DNA from: Methylococcaceae bacterium NSP1-2
GTDB taxonomy: Bacteria > Pseudomonadota > Gammaproteobacteria > Methylococcales > Methylomonadaceae
NCBI GenBank assembly: GCA_002256685.1
Contig: NQJH01000002.1
Span: 1-20,542 of the forward strand
DNA: 20,542 nt
Reading direction: 5' to 3'
The notes under the pieces were generated by a model. It had not been told where the DNA came from, searched no databases, and worked only from the letters and a program-made list of their open reading frames with translations. Shown here piece after piece: positions 6,828 through 15,152 of the stretch (positions are counted from its first letter, which is position 1; each line of letters starts with the position of its first letter). The position numbers and the translations under genes were made by a program.

Positions 6828-9778
6828 TATTTTTGTTTAATCTCAGTGATGTCTATCTCGACACCCGTCATGCGTAAAGGTTTGCCCTCGGTATCGCGAG
6901 AAATTACTGTACCACGACACATCACCCAAATCCACGCGCCCGATTGAGTATGAACGCGGTATTCTGCTTTAAATTTTGGTGTGAATCCCTCGAAATGTGC
7001 CGTTAGGGCTTTTTGAACCTCAGCAAGGTCGTCAGAGAAAATGCCATTTTTCCAAGAATGAATAACAGGTTGCACGTCGTCCAATCGGTAGCCACGCATG
7101 TTTGCCCAGTGCTCATTAAATACAACATGCCCTGTCGGAATATCCCAATCCCATATTGCCAATTCAGCACCCGCTAAAATGAGAGAAAGACGGGCTTCAC
7201 TCTCGCGCAGAGCAATTTTTTCTGCTGTGAGTGCCTTGATGCGTGAGCTAATGTCGGTAAAAGTCATGACCACGCCGTCAATCATATTGTTTAGGGTGCG
7301 GTAAGGTTGAATGCGTACCAACACACAGCTGTCTTCGCCGATAAAAAGTTCTTGTTCATACGGAATGAGTGAGTCCAGTACCGTTCGGGCGGCGACTAGT
7401 AATTCATCACTGTCAGCAACAGATTTGATGTCGTTTAAAGGTCGCCCTACATCTGATCCGACCAGACGATAAATGCTGAGTGCTTCGCGGGTAAAGCGGC
7501 GAATTATCAGGTCTCTATCCAGAAAGATGATGCCAATGTTGACATTATCCAGCAGGTTTTTCATGTCGTTTTGTACGTCTGCCAGTTGCTCGATTTTATT
7601 TTGCAGTTCTGAATTGACAGTAATCAGTTCTTCATTGACCGATTGCAACTCTTCTCTGGAGGTTTCCAATTCTTCATTGGTCGATTGCATTTCCTCATTA
7701 GTCGATTGCAGCTCTTCATTGGTGGATTTGAGTTCTTCGTTAGAGGCTTGCTGTTCTTCAGTACTGATCTGATAATTTTCTTTCAGGTAAGCCAATTCCT
7801 GCTCCAGTTCCTCGATATGTCCCCGTTCGGCGGGTTTGGTGATCCGTTTGCGTTTCGGCTTAATGGTGTCGATGTCCTGAAAACTCACTAGCAACAGTTT
7901 ATTGTCACCACTGGTGCTGGGCAGGGGACGAACACTTAGACTCACGGTGGTAAAATTACCATTGGTTTTAACTTGGAGTAGCCGGTTTAGCGTCGGTATT
8001 GCTTCACTCGCTGCCGTATCAATCGCCGTGTGCAGTTCCAAACCCAGTCCCTCGCGAGCCATGTCAATAATGTTGAGCGTAGCGTGACCGGGGGCTGGAC
8101 GCAAATATTTGCCGGTCTCGCCATACACATAAAGCATATCGCCGTTGAGATTGGTGATGACCGAGGCGGGGGCGAAAAACTGCACTAGCACGCGCCGGCA
8201 TAATTCGGCAAAGTTGGTTTCCTCGTTCACCGTGATGGCTTGTTCTGAGGCTTTTTTATAGCCGCCTTGTGCTGTCCAAATTAAGGGGCTGTTCATCAGC
8301 GCATGAGCGGAAGCCTTACTGTGCGCGGCACGGTAAAATTTCCATTTGCGGTTGAGTGTTGAGAACAGTACGGTATGATTACCGATACTCTCCGATGGCG
8401 ACAAAAATAATACCCCGTTTGGCTGGAGTGCGTAGTGAAAGGCTGGAATCAGTCGATTTTGCAATTCGGGAGTCAAATAAATCAGCAAATTGCGGCAACT
8501 GAGTAAATCAAGCTTGGTGAAAGGCGGGTCTTTAATCACGTTTTGAACCGCGAACACAATCATCTCCCGAATTTCCTTTTTCACTCGATAGCCAGATTCT
8601 TCCTTGGTAAAGAAGCGTCGTAGCCGTTCTAGCGTAATATCTTGGGCAATATTGAGCGGATAAATACCCGCTCTAGCGATGGCAATCGCGTCATCATCCA
8701 GATCAGTACTGTAAAACTGCACTCTAAATTCTCGATGCGTTTTGTCCATGAGTTCGCGTAGCAAGATAGCAATAGAGTACGCCTCCTCGCCAGTCGAGCA
8801 ACCTGCCACCCAAATACGAAACACTGAGCCATCGATTTTGTCCTTGCAAAGTTCTGGCAGTATGTCGTTTTCTAGCACCGAAAAAGCATCCGGATCACGG
8901 AAGAAATTGGTGACATTGATTAATAATTCTTTGAAAAGTATCTGTACTTCGTCCGGATTTTCTTTGAGATAACGCACATAAACTTCGGTATCTTCGATAT
9001 GGTGTTGCACCATACGCCGCTCGATACGACGGTTAATGGTGGTTTTCTTGTACTGCGAAAAATCGTGACCAGTGATGTTGCGCAACTGCATTAGGATACG
9101 CGTTATTCCGTTTACCTCTTTGGGCGTAGACAGTATTTCGGGGTGCGCGGCAACCGTGTGAATGCCAGTCAGCAGTGCGTCAGGCATTTTTTCGACGGGC
9201 AGAATAAAGGTCGCATAATCAAGTGCACTGGATGGCATACCATTATATTTAGCCGTAGAAGGTTCTTGCACCAGCGTGATACCGCCTGCACCGTGAATAG
9301 CGCGTAGTCCAAGTGTGCCATCACTCCCTGTGCCAGACAGAACAATACCGATAGCGTTCTCTGCCTGATCCTCTGCCAGTGAGCGCAAAAAACCATCAAT
9401 TGGCATTCGTAGCCCGCGTTGAATATGCGGTACACTCAGTTGCAATTTGCCATGAAATATTTCCATATCACGGTTAGGTGGAATGATGTACACCCGATTA
9501 GGTTCAACTACGATTTGATCGACTGCCTCAACGACAGGCATAACGGTGGCGCGTTGCAAAATTTCAGTCAATAAACTGGCGTGATTCGGATCAAGATGCG
9601 GTATCAGTACGAAGGCGAGTCCAGAATTTGCTGGCATAGCGCGGAAAAATTGTTCAAAAGCCTCTAAGCCCCCTGCGGAAGCACCTATGCCGACGATAGG
9701 GAAAGTAGCAGGTGCGGTGTTTTTAAATTCTGCGGAGGAATCGACAGTAGCTTGGTCGGTGATGGTTTTTTGTGGCAT
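6827..9778 (-). CDS. CheB-CheR-PAS-PAS fusion (chemotaxis-type methylesterase/methyltransferase sensor)
   Basis: The 983-residue cytoplasmic fusion opens with a CheB methylesterase domain (about 25-210): Ser34 in GIGASAGG, His61 in IPHLDPNH and Asp153 in SGTGSDGT form the triad. A CheR methyltransferase (about 225-490) follows, with the SAM loop VAGCSTGEEAYS (324-335), FYSTDLDDDAI (355-365) and LLSCRNLLIYL (425-435). Next are a PAS-like region (about 530-640), a heptad coiled coil (about 655-745) and two PAS domains (about 745-850 and 860-980). No receiver domain precedes CheB. Related fusions often end in a histidine kinase; this one stops right after the last PAC segment (DITEIKQK), so output must be the CheB/CheR domains or another protein, perhaps the GGDEF-EAL product encoded next. 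The ribosome binding site is weak. Confidence 0.93.
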   Translation of the reverse strand: MPQKTITDQATVDSSAEFKNTAPATFPIVGIGASAGGLEAFEQFFRAMPANSGLAFVLIPHLDPNHASLLTEILQRATVMPVVEAVDQIVVEPNRVYIIPPNRDMEIFHGKLQLSVPHIQRGLRMPIDGFLRSLAEDQAENAIGIVLSGTGSDGTLGLRAIHGAGGITLVQEPSTAKYNGMPSSALDYATFILPVEKMPDALLTGIHTVAAHPEILSTPKEVNGITRILMQLRNITGHDFSQYKKTTINRRIERRMVQHHIEDTEVYVRYLKENPDEVQILFKELLINVTNFFRDPDAFSVLENDILPELCKDKIDGSVFRIWVAGCSTGEEAYSIAILLRELMDKTHREFRVQFYSTDLDDDAIAIARAGIYPLNIAQDITLERLRRFFTKEESGYRVKKEIREMIVFAVQNVIKDPPFTKLDLLSCRNLLIYLTPELQNRLIPAFHYALQPNGVLFLSPSESIGNHTVLFSTLNRKWKFYRAAHSKASAHALMNSPLIWTAQGGYKKASEQAITVNEETNFAELCRRVLVQFFAPASVITNLNGDMLYVYGETGKYLRPAPGHATLNIIDMAREGLGLELHTAIDTAASEAIPTLNRLLQVKTNGNFTTVSLSVRPLPSTSGDNKLLLVSFQDIDTIKPKRKRITKPAERGHIEELEQELAYLKENYQISTEEQQASNEELKSTNEELQSTNEEMQSTNEELETSREELQSVNEELITVNSELQNKIEQLADVQNDMKNLLDNVNIGIIFLDRDLIIRRFTREALSIYRLVGSDVGRPLNDIKSVADSDELLVAARTVLDSLIPYEQELFIGEDSCVLVRIQPYRTLNNMIDGVVMTFTDISSRIKALTAEKIALRESEARLSLILAGAELAIWDWDIPTGHVVFNEHWANMRGYRLDDVQPVIHSWKNGIFSDDLAEVQKALTAHFEGFTPKFKAEYRVHTQSGAWIWVMCRGTVISRDTEGKPLRMTGVEIDITEIKQK
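7628..7753 (-). repeat. Six 21-bp tandem units encoding coiled-coil heptads
   Basis: Residues 676-717 of the CheB-CheR-PAS protein repeat a seven-residue unit of the type LQSTNEE six times, seen in the DNA as diverged 21-bp units. The pattern is normal for the linker helix of this family and is coding, not CRISPR. Confidence 0.8.
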
Positions 9779-9879
9779 AAGGCTTTTTCGCGGAATTAAC
9801 GGAATTAATTAAGGTATTTTGATTATTCTACTCTTAAAAGAAGGATTCGTTACGCGAAACCAATATTCACGAAGCCAAT

Positions 9880-9928
9880 TTGTAGGTGCGGATTTATCCG
9901 CACGGTGCGAATGAATTCGCACCTACAA
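9880..9928. repeat. Intergenic palindromic repeat (GTAGGTGCG family)
   Basis: TTGTAGGTGCG (9880-9890) pairs exactly with CGCACCTACAA (9918-9928). Inside are two smaller palindromes, GTGCGGATTTATCCGCAC and GTGCGAATGAATTCGCAC. It lies in the 194-bp spacer after mtaB and before the CheB-CheR-PAS gene. Interspersed repeats of this form are common in gammaproteobacteria. It lacks a T-run, so any terminator role would be weak. Confidence 0.75.
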
Positions 9929-9972
9929 TTTACGGATTTTTTCGTGTTTTTCGTGGACAACCTGTTGATAAA

Positions 9973-11262
9973 CTACTGCACTAATTCCCCGACAATAAAC
10001 CCATCACCCAATGCCGTTAAACGTGTATTAATCGTCTGATTCTCAACGCTAACATCTGCCTCCAGCACACAACTGACACGCAAATAATTCGGCGTATAAC
10101 CAAATACCCGTTGTTTGCCATCGGCTAACGGTTCACTGTAACCTTCCCACAATACCGGAAATTCATGACCGACATTAGCCGAATAAAACTGTTGCTTTAG
10201 CGTATTGGCTAATTCATGTAGCTGTTGGCTGCGCTGTTTTTTAATGTCATTGTGAATTTGATCGGGCAAAGTAGCGGCTTTTGTACCTTCTCGGCTGGAA
10301 TAAGTAAAAATGTGAATATGACCAAAACCGATGGCTTGAACCGTATCAAAACTGTCTTGCCACTCTTCTTCACTCTCCGCAGGAAAGCCGACGATAATAT
10401 CGGTGGTGATATTAAAGTGGGGAATTTTAGCGCGGAGCTGATTGACGATAGCGGCGAATTCGTCGGTTTTACAACGCCGTGCCATGCGCCGTAGCACCGT
10501 ATCTGAACCGCTTTGTAACGGTAAATGCAAATGCGGCATGAGGCGCGGATTATCAAATAATTGAAAAAAATCAGCGGGTAATTCCCACGGTTCTAACGAG
10601 CCTAGCCGTAGCCGTGGAATATCAGTGTCGGCAAGAATGGCTTTAATTAAGTCGGATAAATTATTGTCCAAATCACTGCCATAGCCGCCTAAATGCACGC
10701 CGGTTAAAATCACTTCATCAATACCTTGGGCGTGTAAGGCGTTAATTTCATCGATAACAATCTGCACAGGGCGACTGACTTCTTCACCTCTGGCCACGGT
10801 GACAATGCAAAAGGTGCAGCGATAACGGCAACCATCTTGGACTTTGACAAAGGCGCGTTGTCTGCCGCGCGTAAATAGCGAAATTTCCGCCGGTTCGGTG
10901 GACATCGCGGGCATGGTGTTTAGATTTAATTCAGTGAGGGTTTTTTCCACTAACTGATCTTTATCTTTGTTGCTAACGACTAAATCCACGCCTAATAACG
11001 ATTCAGCTTCTTGTTGATTAAGCGTCGCATAGCAACCGCTGACCACTAATTTGGCATTCGGATTGTCGCGGTGTATGCGGCGGATGAGTTGGCGGGATTT
11101 TCGGGATGCGTCCGATGTGACCGCGCAGGAATTAATCACAATGAGATGCGCAGCTTGTGGGTGTTGGGTAATGGAATGACCTGATTTTTGAAAGGCTTGC
11201 GCCCATGTTTCCAATTCAGCTTCATTCAGGCGGCAGCCTAGGGTTTTAAGATGTACTAACAT
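9973..11262 (-). CDS. mtaB: MtaB-type tRNA methylthiotransferase (t6A to ms2t6A37)
   Basis: A radical-SAM enzyme that adds a methylthio group to N6-threonylcarbamoyladenosine at position 37 of ANN-decoding tRNAs. In 429 residues the N-terminal UPF0004 domain has three Cys for one iron-sulfur cluster: C10 (LGCRLNEAE), C46 (NSCAVT) and C77 (SGCYA). The radical-SAM cluster motif is C145-x3-C149-x2-C152 (GCRYRCTFCIV). A TRAM-like RNA-binding region lies at about 360-429. The opening LGCRLNEAE points to MtaB rather than MiaB (GCQMN) or RimO (GCPKN). It is divergent from dnaB over 351 bp. A repeat palindrome lies after its stop. Assignment to the MiaB/MtaB/RimO superfamily is certain; the exact member rests on motif comparison. 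Confidence 0.88.
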   Translation of the reverse strand: MLVHLKTLGCRLNEAELETWAQAFQKSGHSITQHPQAAHLIVINSCAVTSDASRKSRQLIRRIHRDNPNAKLVVSGCYATLNQQEAESLLGVDLVVSNKDKDQLVEKTLTELNLNTMPAMSTEPAEISLFTRGRQRAFVKVQDGCRYRCTFCIVTVARGEEVSRPVQIVIDEINALHAQGIDEVILTGVHLGGYGSDLDNNLSDLIKAILADTDIPRLRLGSLEPWELPADFFQLFDNPRLMPHLHLPLQSGSDTVLRRMARRCKTDEFAAIVNQLRAKIPHFNITTDIIVGFPAESEEEWQDSFDTVQAIGFGHIHIFTYSSREGTKAATLPDQIHNDIKKQRSQQLHELANTLKQQFYSANVGHEFPVLWEGYSEPLADGKQRVFGYTPNYLRVSCVLEADVSVENQTINTRLTALGDGFIVGELVQ

Positions 11263-11613
11263 TGATATAACTAGCAGAAAAGGCGGTGATTATAGCGTTT
11301 TTTGTGGGTGTGCGGGCGAGTTGTTTGGTAAATAGCCAGACCTCGGTTGTTTTAAAAACAACTGAGGTCTATGCCATAGTTATATATTTCGTCTATTTTG
11401 AACTGTGCGTTTTACCTAAAATTGCATATAAAATAAAAGCTTTTAAAATCAATAGACTGGAGTCATAAAAAAGCTCAAATCAATCTATTTTTAAATACAA
11501 GCCATTGATTTTTCTATAATTTAAAAAGTCAAATGGGTTGGCTCTGCCTAAATATGATGCCACGTTTAGCTCGAATCTACGCTATCATTACCAGTTTTTA
11601 ATCTGTAATCTCT
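11263..11613. other. AT-rich spacer between mtaB and dnaB
   Basis: No convincing gene is seen in these 351 bp. It contains a long palindrome (11338-11370). TATAAT at 11515-11520 is a possible -10 box for dnaB without a good -35 box. A 60-codon open frame at 11286-11468 has no ribosome binding site and runs through the palindrome, so it is not called. Confidence 0.55.
11338..11370. repeat. 33-bp near-perfect palindrome upstream of dnaB
   Basis: Left arm AGACCTCGGTTGTTTT and right arm AAAACAACTGAGGTCT pair over 16 bases around a single central A. The only mismatch becomes a G-U pair if read as RNA from the plus strand. No T-run follows. It may be a protein-binding site, an RNA hairpin, or a single-copy member of another interspersed repeat family. 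Confidence 0.7.
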
Positions 11614-14049
11614 ATGTACGAAAATTATTCAATGGATCGTGATTATTCAGTTGAAAAGCTAAAAGTACCGCCTAATTCTATGCAGGCTGAGCAAGCCGTG
11701 TTAGGTAGCTTGATGATGGATAATCAAACGTGGGATAGCGTTGCCGATCAGATTGTCGAGAGTGATTTTTATCGTAGAAATCATCAACTCATTTTTCGCG
11801 TTATCGAAGACTTAGCTGAAAAACAAATGCCGTTTGACATTATTACCTTGTCGGATGCGTTGCGCAGTATGGGTGAATTGGACAGTATCGGCGGCTTGCC
11901 GTATTTGTGTATGTTGGTCGAAGATACGCCCACGGCTGCGAATATTCTCGCCTACACTAAAATTGTTAAAGACCGTTCAGTATTGCGGCAATTAATTCAT
12001 GTTGGTACCGAAATTTCTAATTCGGCGTTTAATCCCGAAGGACGCGAAACCACTGATTTGCTGGAAAATGCTGAGCGACAAGTATTTAAAATCGCTGAAC
12101 AACGGCAAAAAGGGCAGGGCGGTTTTATCGCAATTAAAACCTTACTGGCGCAAACCGTTGAAAAAATCGAACGCTTGTATGGGCAAGAAGGCTCTATCAC
12201 TGGCGCAAGTACTGGATTTACTGATTTTGATGAACTCACCTCAGGCTTACAGCAATCGGATTTAATTATTGTCGCGGGTCGGCCTTCTATGGGTAAATGC
12301 TTTGGTAAAGGCACGCGGATTTTAATGTATTCGGGTGAAATCAAAGCGGTAGAAGACATACAAGTCGGTGATGTATTGATGGGTGATGATTCTACACCGA
12401 GGCACGTTTTGTCTTTGGCACGCGGTCGCGAAGCCATGTACTGGGTGCGACAAAATAAAGGTTTAGATTATCGCGTTAATGAGTCGCATATTTTGTCCTT
12501 AAAACGCAGTCGCAGCGAAGGTAAACATAAAAATGGCGATGTCCTTAATTTGCCGTTAACCGACTATCTCAACGCTTCAACTAAGTTTAAGTCCAATTAT
12601 AAAGGTTATAAAGTGGCTGTGGAGTTCCCAGAACAACTGCTACCTGTTTGTCCTTATTTTTTAGGTTTGTGGCTAGGTGATGGAACCAGTGCGTCGGTTG
12701 ATATTGCCACCACCGATGTGGAGGTTATTGATTATTTGCGCGACTATGCTGAACAATTAAATCTGCATTTAACTGAGAAATTAGCGACCGATAAACACGG
12801 TAAGAATAAATGCCCACTTTATAGCATTAGTTCTCAACAAAGAGGCAATCATCAAAATACGTTCTCTTTGCAGAAAATGTTAAGAGAGCTGGATTTACTC
12901 AATAACAAGCATATTCCGCAACTATTTCTAGCCAACTCACGCGCTAATCGATTAAAACTGTTAGCCGGTTTGATTGATAGTGACGGGCATTACGCAAACC
13001 AATATAAAATGGTTGAAATAACGCAGAAAAACCTTGCCTTAGCGACGCAAATTAAATTTTTATGCGATAGTTTAGGCTTTAGAACCTCGCTCATTGCCAA
13101 GCAAGCCAGTATTAAAAAAACAGGCTATCAATCTACGGTTTATCGAGTACGGTTTTCAGGTGATATAAGTGACATTCCTGTCAGAATAGCGCGAAAAAAA
13201 GCCGCCGTCTGGACATCTCATCGAACGTGGCAACAAACAGGGATTCAAATTAATTATGACAAAATAGATGATTACTACGGTTTTGTTTGTGATGGTAATC
13301 GCTTGTTTTTATTAGAAGATATGACTGTGGTACACAATACCACTATCGCCATGAACATGGCAGAATACGTTGCCTTAAACTGTGATAAACCCGTCTTGGT
13401 ATTCAGTATGGAAATGCCCGGTGATGCGTTGACTATGCGGATGATGTCGTCCTTGGGACGTATCGATCAGCATAAAGTCAGAACCGGCAAGCTCGATGAT
13501 GACGATTGGCCGCGTTTAACCTCAGCGATTAGTTTGTTAGCTAATACCAAGCTATTTATTGATGATACCCCTGCATTAAGTCCAACTGAATTACGCGCGA
13601 GAGCGCGGCGGGTGGCGCGTGAGCATGGGCAGTTAGGTTTAATTGTGGTGGATTATTTGCAGTTGATGCAGTCGCCCGGTAGTGGTGATAATCGTGTCCA
13701 GCAAATTTCTGATATTTCCAGAGGTTTGAAAGCCTTGGCTAAGGAATTATGCGTGCCAGTGGTGGCATTATCACAGTTAAATCGTAATTTGGAACAACGC
13801 CCGAATAAACGTCCTGTGATGTCGGATTTGCGCGATTCAGGAGCGATTGAGCAGGACGCAGATTTGATTGTGTTTGTGTATCGAGATGAAGTATATAACC
13901 CTGACAGTCCCGATAAAGGCATTGCAGAAATGATTATCGGCAAGCAACGTAACGGTCCATTAGGCACGGTTAGGCTGACCTTTTTGGGGCAGTATACCCG
14001 TTTTGAAAATTTTTCAGGTACCTCTTACAGCCACGAGGATTATGAATGA
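11614..14049 (+). CDS. dnaB: Replicative DNA helicase DnaB, interrupted by an intein
   Basis: This is the hexameric 5'-3' helicase of the replication fork. The 811-codon frame holds a 464-residue DnaB split by a 347-residue intein. The N-terminal primase-interaction domain is at residues 20-125 (PPNSMQAEQAVLGSLMMDN). The RecA-like ATPase starts at about 200 with GFTDFDEL and Walker A GRPSMGK (222-228). The intein follows, and the exon resumes with TTIAMNMAEYVAL. Later motifs are FSMEMPGDALTMRM, LIVVDYLQLM (Walker B) and GAIEQDADLIVFVYRDE. Without the intein the length is normal. The start is uncertain: no strong ribosome binding site precedes ATG 11614 or the next ATG at 11632. The stop overlaps the alr ATG by 4 bp, a conserved gammaproteobacterial pair. 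Confidence 0.95.
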   Translation: MYENYSMDRDYSVEKLKVPPNSMQAEQAVLGSLMMDNQTWDSVADQIVESDFYRRNHQLIFRVIEDLAEKQMPFDIITLSDALRSMGELDSIGGLPYLCMLVEDTPTAANILAYTKIVKDRSVLRQLIHVGTEISNSAFNPEGRETTDLLENAERQVFKIAEQRQKGQGGFIAIKTLLAQTVEKIERLYGQEGSITGASTGFTDFDELTSGLQQSDLIIVAGRPSMGKCFGKGTRILMYSGEIKAVEDIQVGDVLMGDDSTPRHVLSLARGREAMYWVRQNKGLDYRVNESHILSLKRSRSEGKHKNGDVLNLPLTDYLNASTKFKSNYKGYKVAVEFPEQLLPVCPYFLGLWLGDGTSASVDIATTDVEVIDYLRDYAEQLNLHLTEKLATDKHGKNKCPLYSISSQQRGNHQNTFSLQKMLRELDLLNNKHIPQLFLANSRANRLKLLAGLIDSDGHYANQYKMVEITQKNLALATQIKFLCDSLGFRTSLIAKQASIKKTGYQSTVYRVRFSGDISDIPVRIARKKAAVWTSHRTWQQTGIQINYDKIDDYYGFVCDGNRLFLLEDMTVVHNTTIAMNMAEYVALNCDKPVLVFSMEMPGDALTMRMMSSLGRIDQHKVRTGKLDDDDWPRLTSAISLLANTKLFIDDTPALSPTELRARARRVAREHGQLGLIVVDYLQLMQSPGSGDNRVQQISDISRGLKALAKELCVPVVALSQLNRNLEQRPNKRPVMSDLRDSGAIEQDADLIVFVYRDEVYNPDSPDKGIAEMIIGKQRNGPLGTVRLTFLGQYTRFENFSGTSYSHEDYE
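12298..13338 (+). mobile_element. DnaB intein with LAGLIDADG homing endonuclease, in the Walker A motif
   Basis: Protein splicing should excise this 347-residue element. It begins with Cys1 (CFGKGTRIL, block A) right after Walker A Lys228 and ends TVVHN (block G, His346-Asn347). The downstream residue is Thr, the Walker A Thr. Block B reads VNESHILSL with His64; the usual Thr three residues before it is Asn61 here. Two LAGLIDADG motifs are present: LGLWLGDGT (from intein residue 122) and LAGLIDSDG (from 222), both keeping the catalytic Asp, so the endonuclease looks intact. Block F is YYGFVCDGNRLFLLED. The position corresponds to the P-loop insertion site used by DnaB inteins of mycobacteria and Rhodothermus. 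The frame is open throughout, with no sign of decay. Confidence 0.95.
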
Positions 14050-15152
14050 TTCCAGCAGCTTACGCGGTTTTGAATATGGCAGCCGTTGCCCATAATCTGC
14101 AAAAAGTGCGTGAATACGCGCCCGATGCCAAAATTATGGCGGTGATTAAAGCCAATGCCTATGGACATGGTGCGTTGCGTATCGCTCATACTTTAGCAGC
14201 AGAGGTCGATGGCTTTGCGGTGGCGCGTGTCGATGAAGGGGTGCGTTTGCGTAACTCAGGGGTGCAAAAGCGCATTGCGGTGTTAGAAGGTTTTACCTGT
14301 GCAGAAGAATTGGATAAATTACTGGCGTATCAATTAGACGCAGTGGTGCATTCGTTCGCCCAATTAGCTATTTTTGAAACCCGAACTGAGCGGGAAGAAA
14401 TAGCTGTGTGGTTAAAATTCGACACGGGCATGAATCGCTTAGGTTTTAAAGCGGGCGAGTTGCAAGACGTTTATTCGCGGTTAATGTGCTGTTCTATTAT
14501 TAAACAACCAATTAATTTGATGACGCATTTAGCCAATGCCGATGATAAGCACGATGACATGACGTTGAAGCAAATTACGTTATTTAATGACACGCTAGCT
14601 AGTTTTAAGCTAGAGCCTAATAGTGAACGTAGCATCGCTAATTCAGCAGGCATTTTGGCATGGCAACAGGCGGTAACAGAGTGGGTGCGTCCAGGGATTA
14701 TGCTGTATGGTATTTCACCGTTTGCTGAGCTAACAGGTGAGCAATTAGGCTTAAAGCCGATTATGAGTTTACATTCGCGCTTGATTGCCGTTAAACGTAT
14801 CGCAAAAGGTGATACCGTGGGTTATGGCGGCAGTTGGCGGTGTGAACAAGACACGACGCTAGGCGTGGTGGCAATTGGTTATGCCGATGGTTATCCGCGT
14901 TATGCCAGAGTAGGTACGCCGGTATTGGTGAATGGGCAACGGGTGTCGTTGATTGGGCGCGTGTCTATGGATATGATTACCGTTGATTTAGGCTCACAAT
15001 CGAATGCTAAAGCGGGTGATGCAGTGACTTTATGGGGTGAGGGTTTGCCGGTCGAAGAAATTGCGTTGTGTGCGAATACCATCCCTTATACTTTGGTGTG
15101 TGGGGTAACGCAACGGGTTAAGCAGATAGAGTCTGGAGTAAAGCAGCTTTAG
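14046..15152 (+). CDS. alr: Alanine racemase (Alr)
   Basis: Interconverts L- and D-alanine with PLP, supplying D-alanine for peptidoglycan. The 368-residue protein has the N-terminal barrel with the PLP Lys35 in VIKANAYGHG, then FDTGMNRLGF (125-134), SIANSAGIL (196-204), WVRPGIMLYG, and the second catalytic base Tyr260 in DTVGYGGSW of the C-terminal domain. IGYADGYPR and GRVSMDMITVDL are also family-typical. Its ATG overlaps the dnaB stop (ATGA), and GAGG lies just upstream, so translation is probably coupled. The last codons and the stop (GVKQL-stop) lie inside copy 3 of the double-hairpin repeat, so the natural C-terminus has probably been replaced or extended by a few residues. Confidence 0.95.
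   Translation: MIPAAYAVLNMAAVAHNLQKVREYAPDAKIMAVIKANAYGHGALRIAHTLAAEVDGFAVARVDEGVRLRNSGVQKRIAVLEGFTCAEELDKLLAYQLDAVVHSFAQLAIFETRTEREEIAVWLKFDTGMNRLGFKAGELQDVYSRLMCCSIIKQPINLMTHLANADDKHDDMTLKQITLFNDTLASFKLEPNSERSIANSAGILAWQQAVTEWVRPGIMLYGISPFAELTGEQLGLKPIMSLHSRLIAVKRIAKGDTVGYGGSWRCEQDTTLGVVAIGYADGYPRYARVGTPVLVNGQRVSLIGRVSMDMITVDLGSQSNAKAGDAVTLWGEGLPVEEIALCANTIPYTLVCGVTQRVKQIESGVKQL

Noticed and set aside
6827..6829. Stop codon of CheB-CheR-PAS created by the MITE-like insertion
   Set aside because: Removing the element and one target copy restores C-TATTTTT, which gives the same TAG, so the insertion did not shorten the protein.
7628..7753. Regular short units resembling a CRISPR array
   Set aside because: Units are adjacent 21-bp coding repeats without spacers and encode a coiled coil in frame.
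7473..7891. Open frames on the plus strand rich in Ser or Phe opposite the coiled coil
   Set aside because: They are antisense translations of the 21-bp heptad units in the CheB-CheR-PAS gene.
11286..11468. 60-codon open frame on the plus strand between mtaB and dnaB
   Set aside because: No ribosome binding site, low-complexity hydrophobic product, and it runs through a long palindrome.
11459..11474. GGAGTC followed by AAAAAAGCT, resembling a fragment of the double-hairpin repeat
   Set aside because: No palindrome and no ACTCC end; too short to separate from chance in AT-rich DNA.
11997..12437. 146-codon open frame antisense to dnaB and the intein
   Set aside because: It lies wholly opposite a certain gene and crosses the extein-intein junction; composition looks like a shadow of the coding strand.
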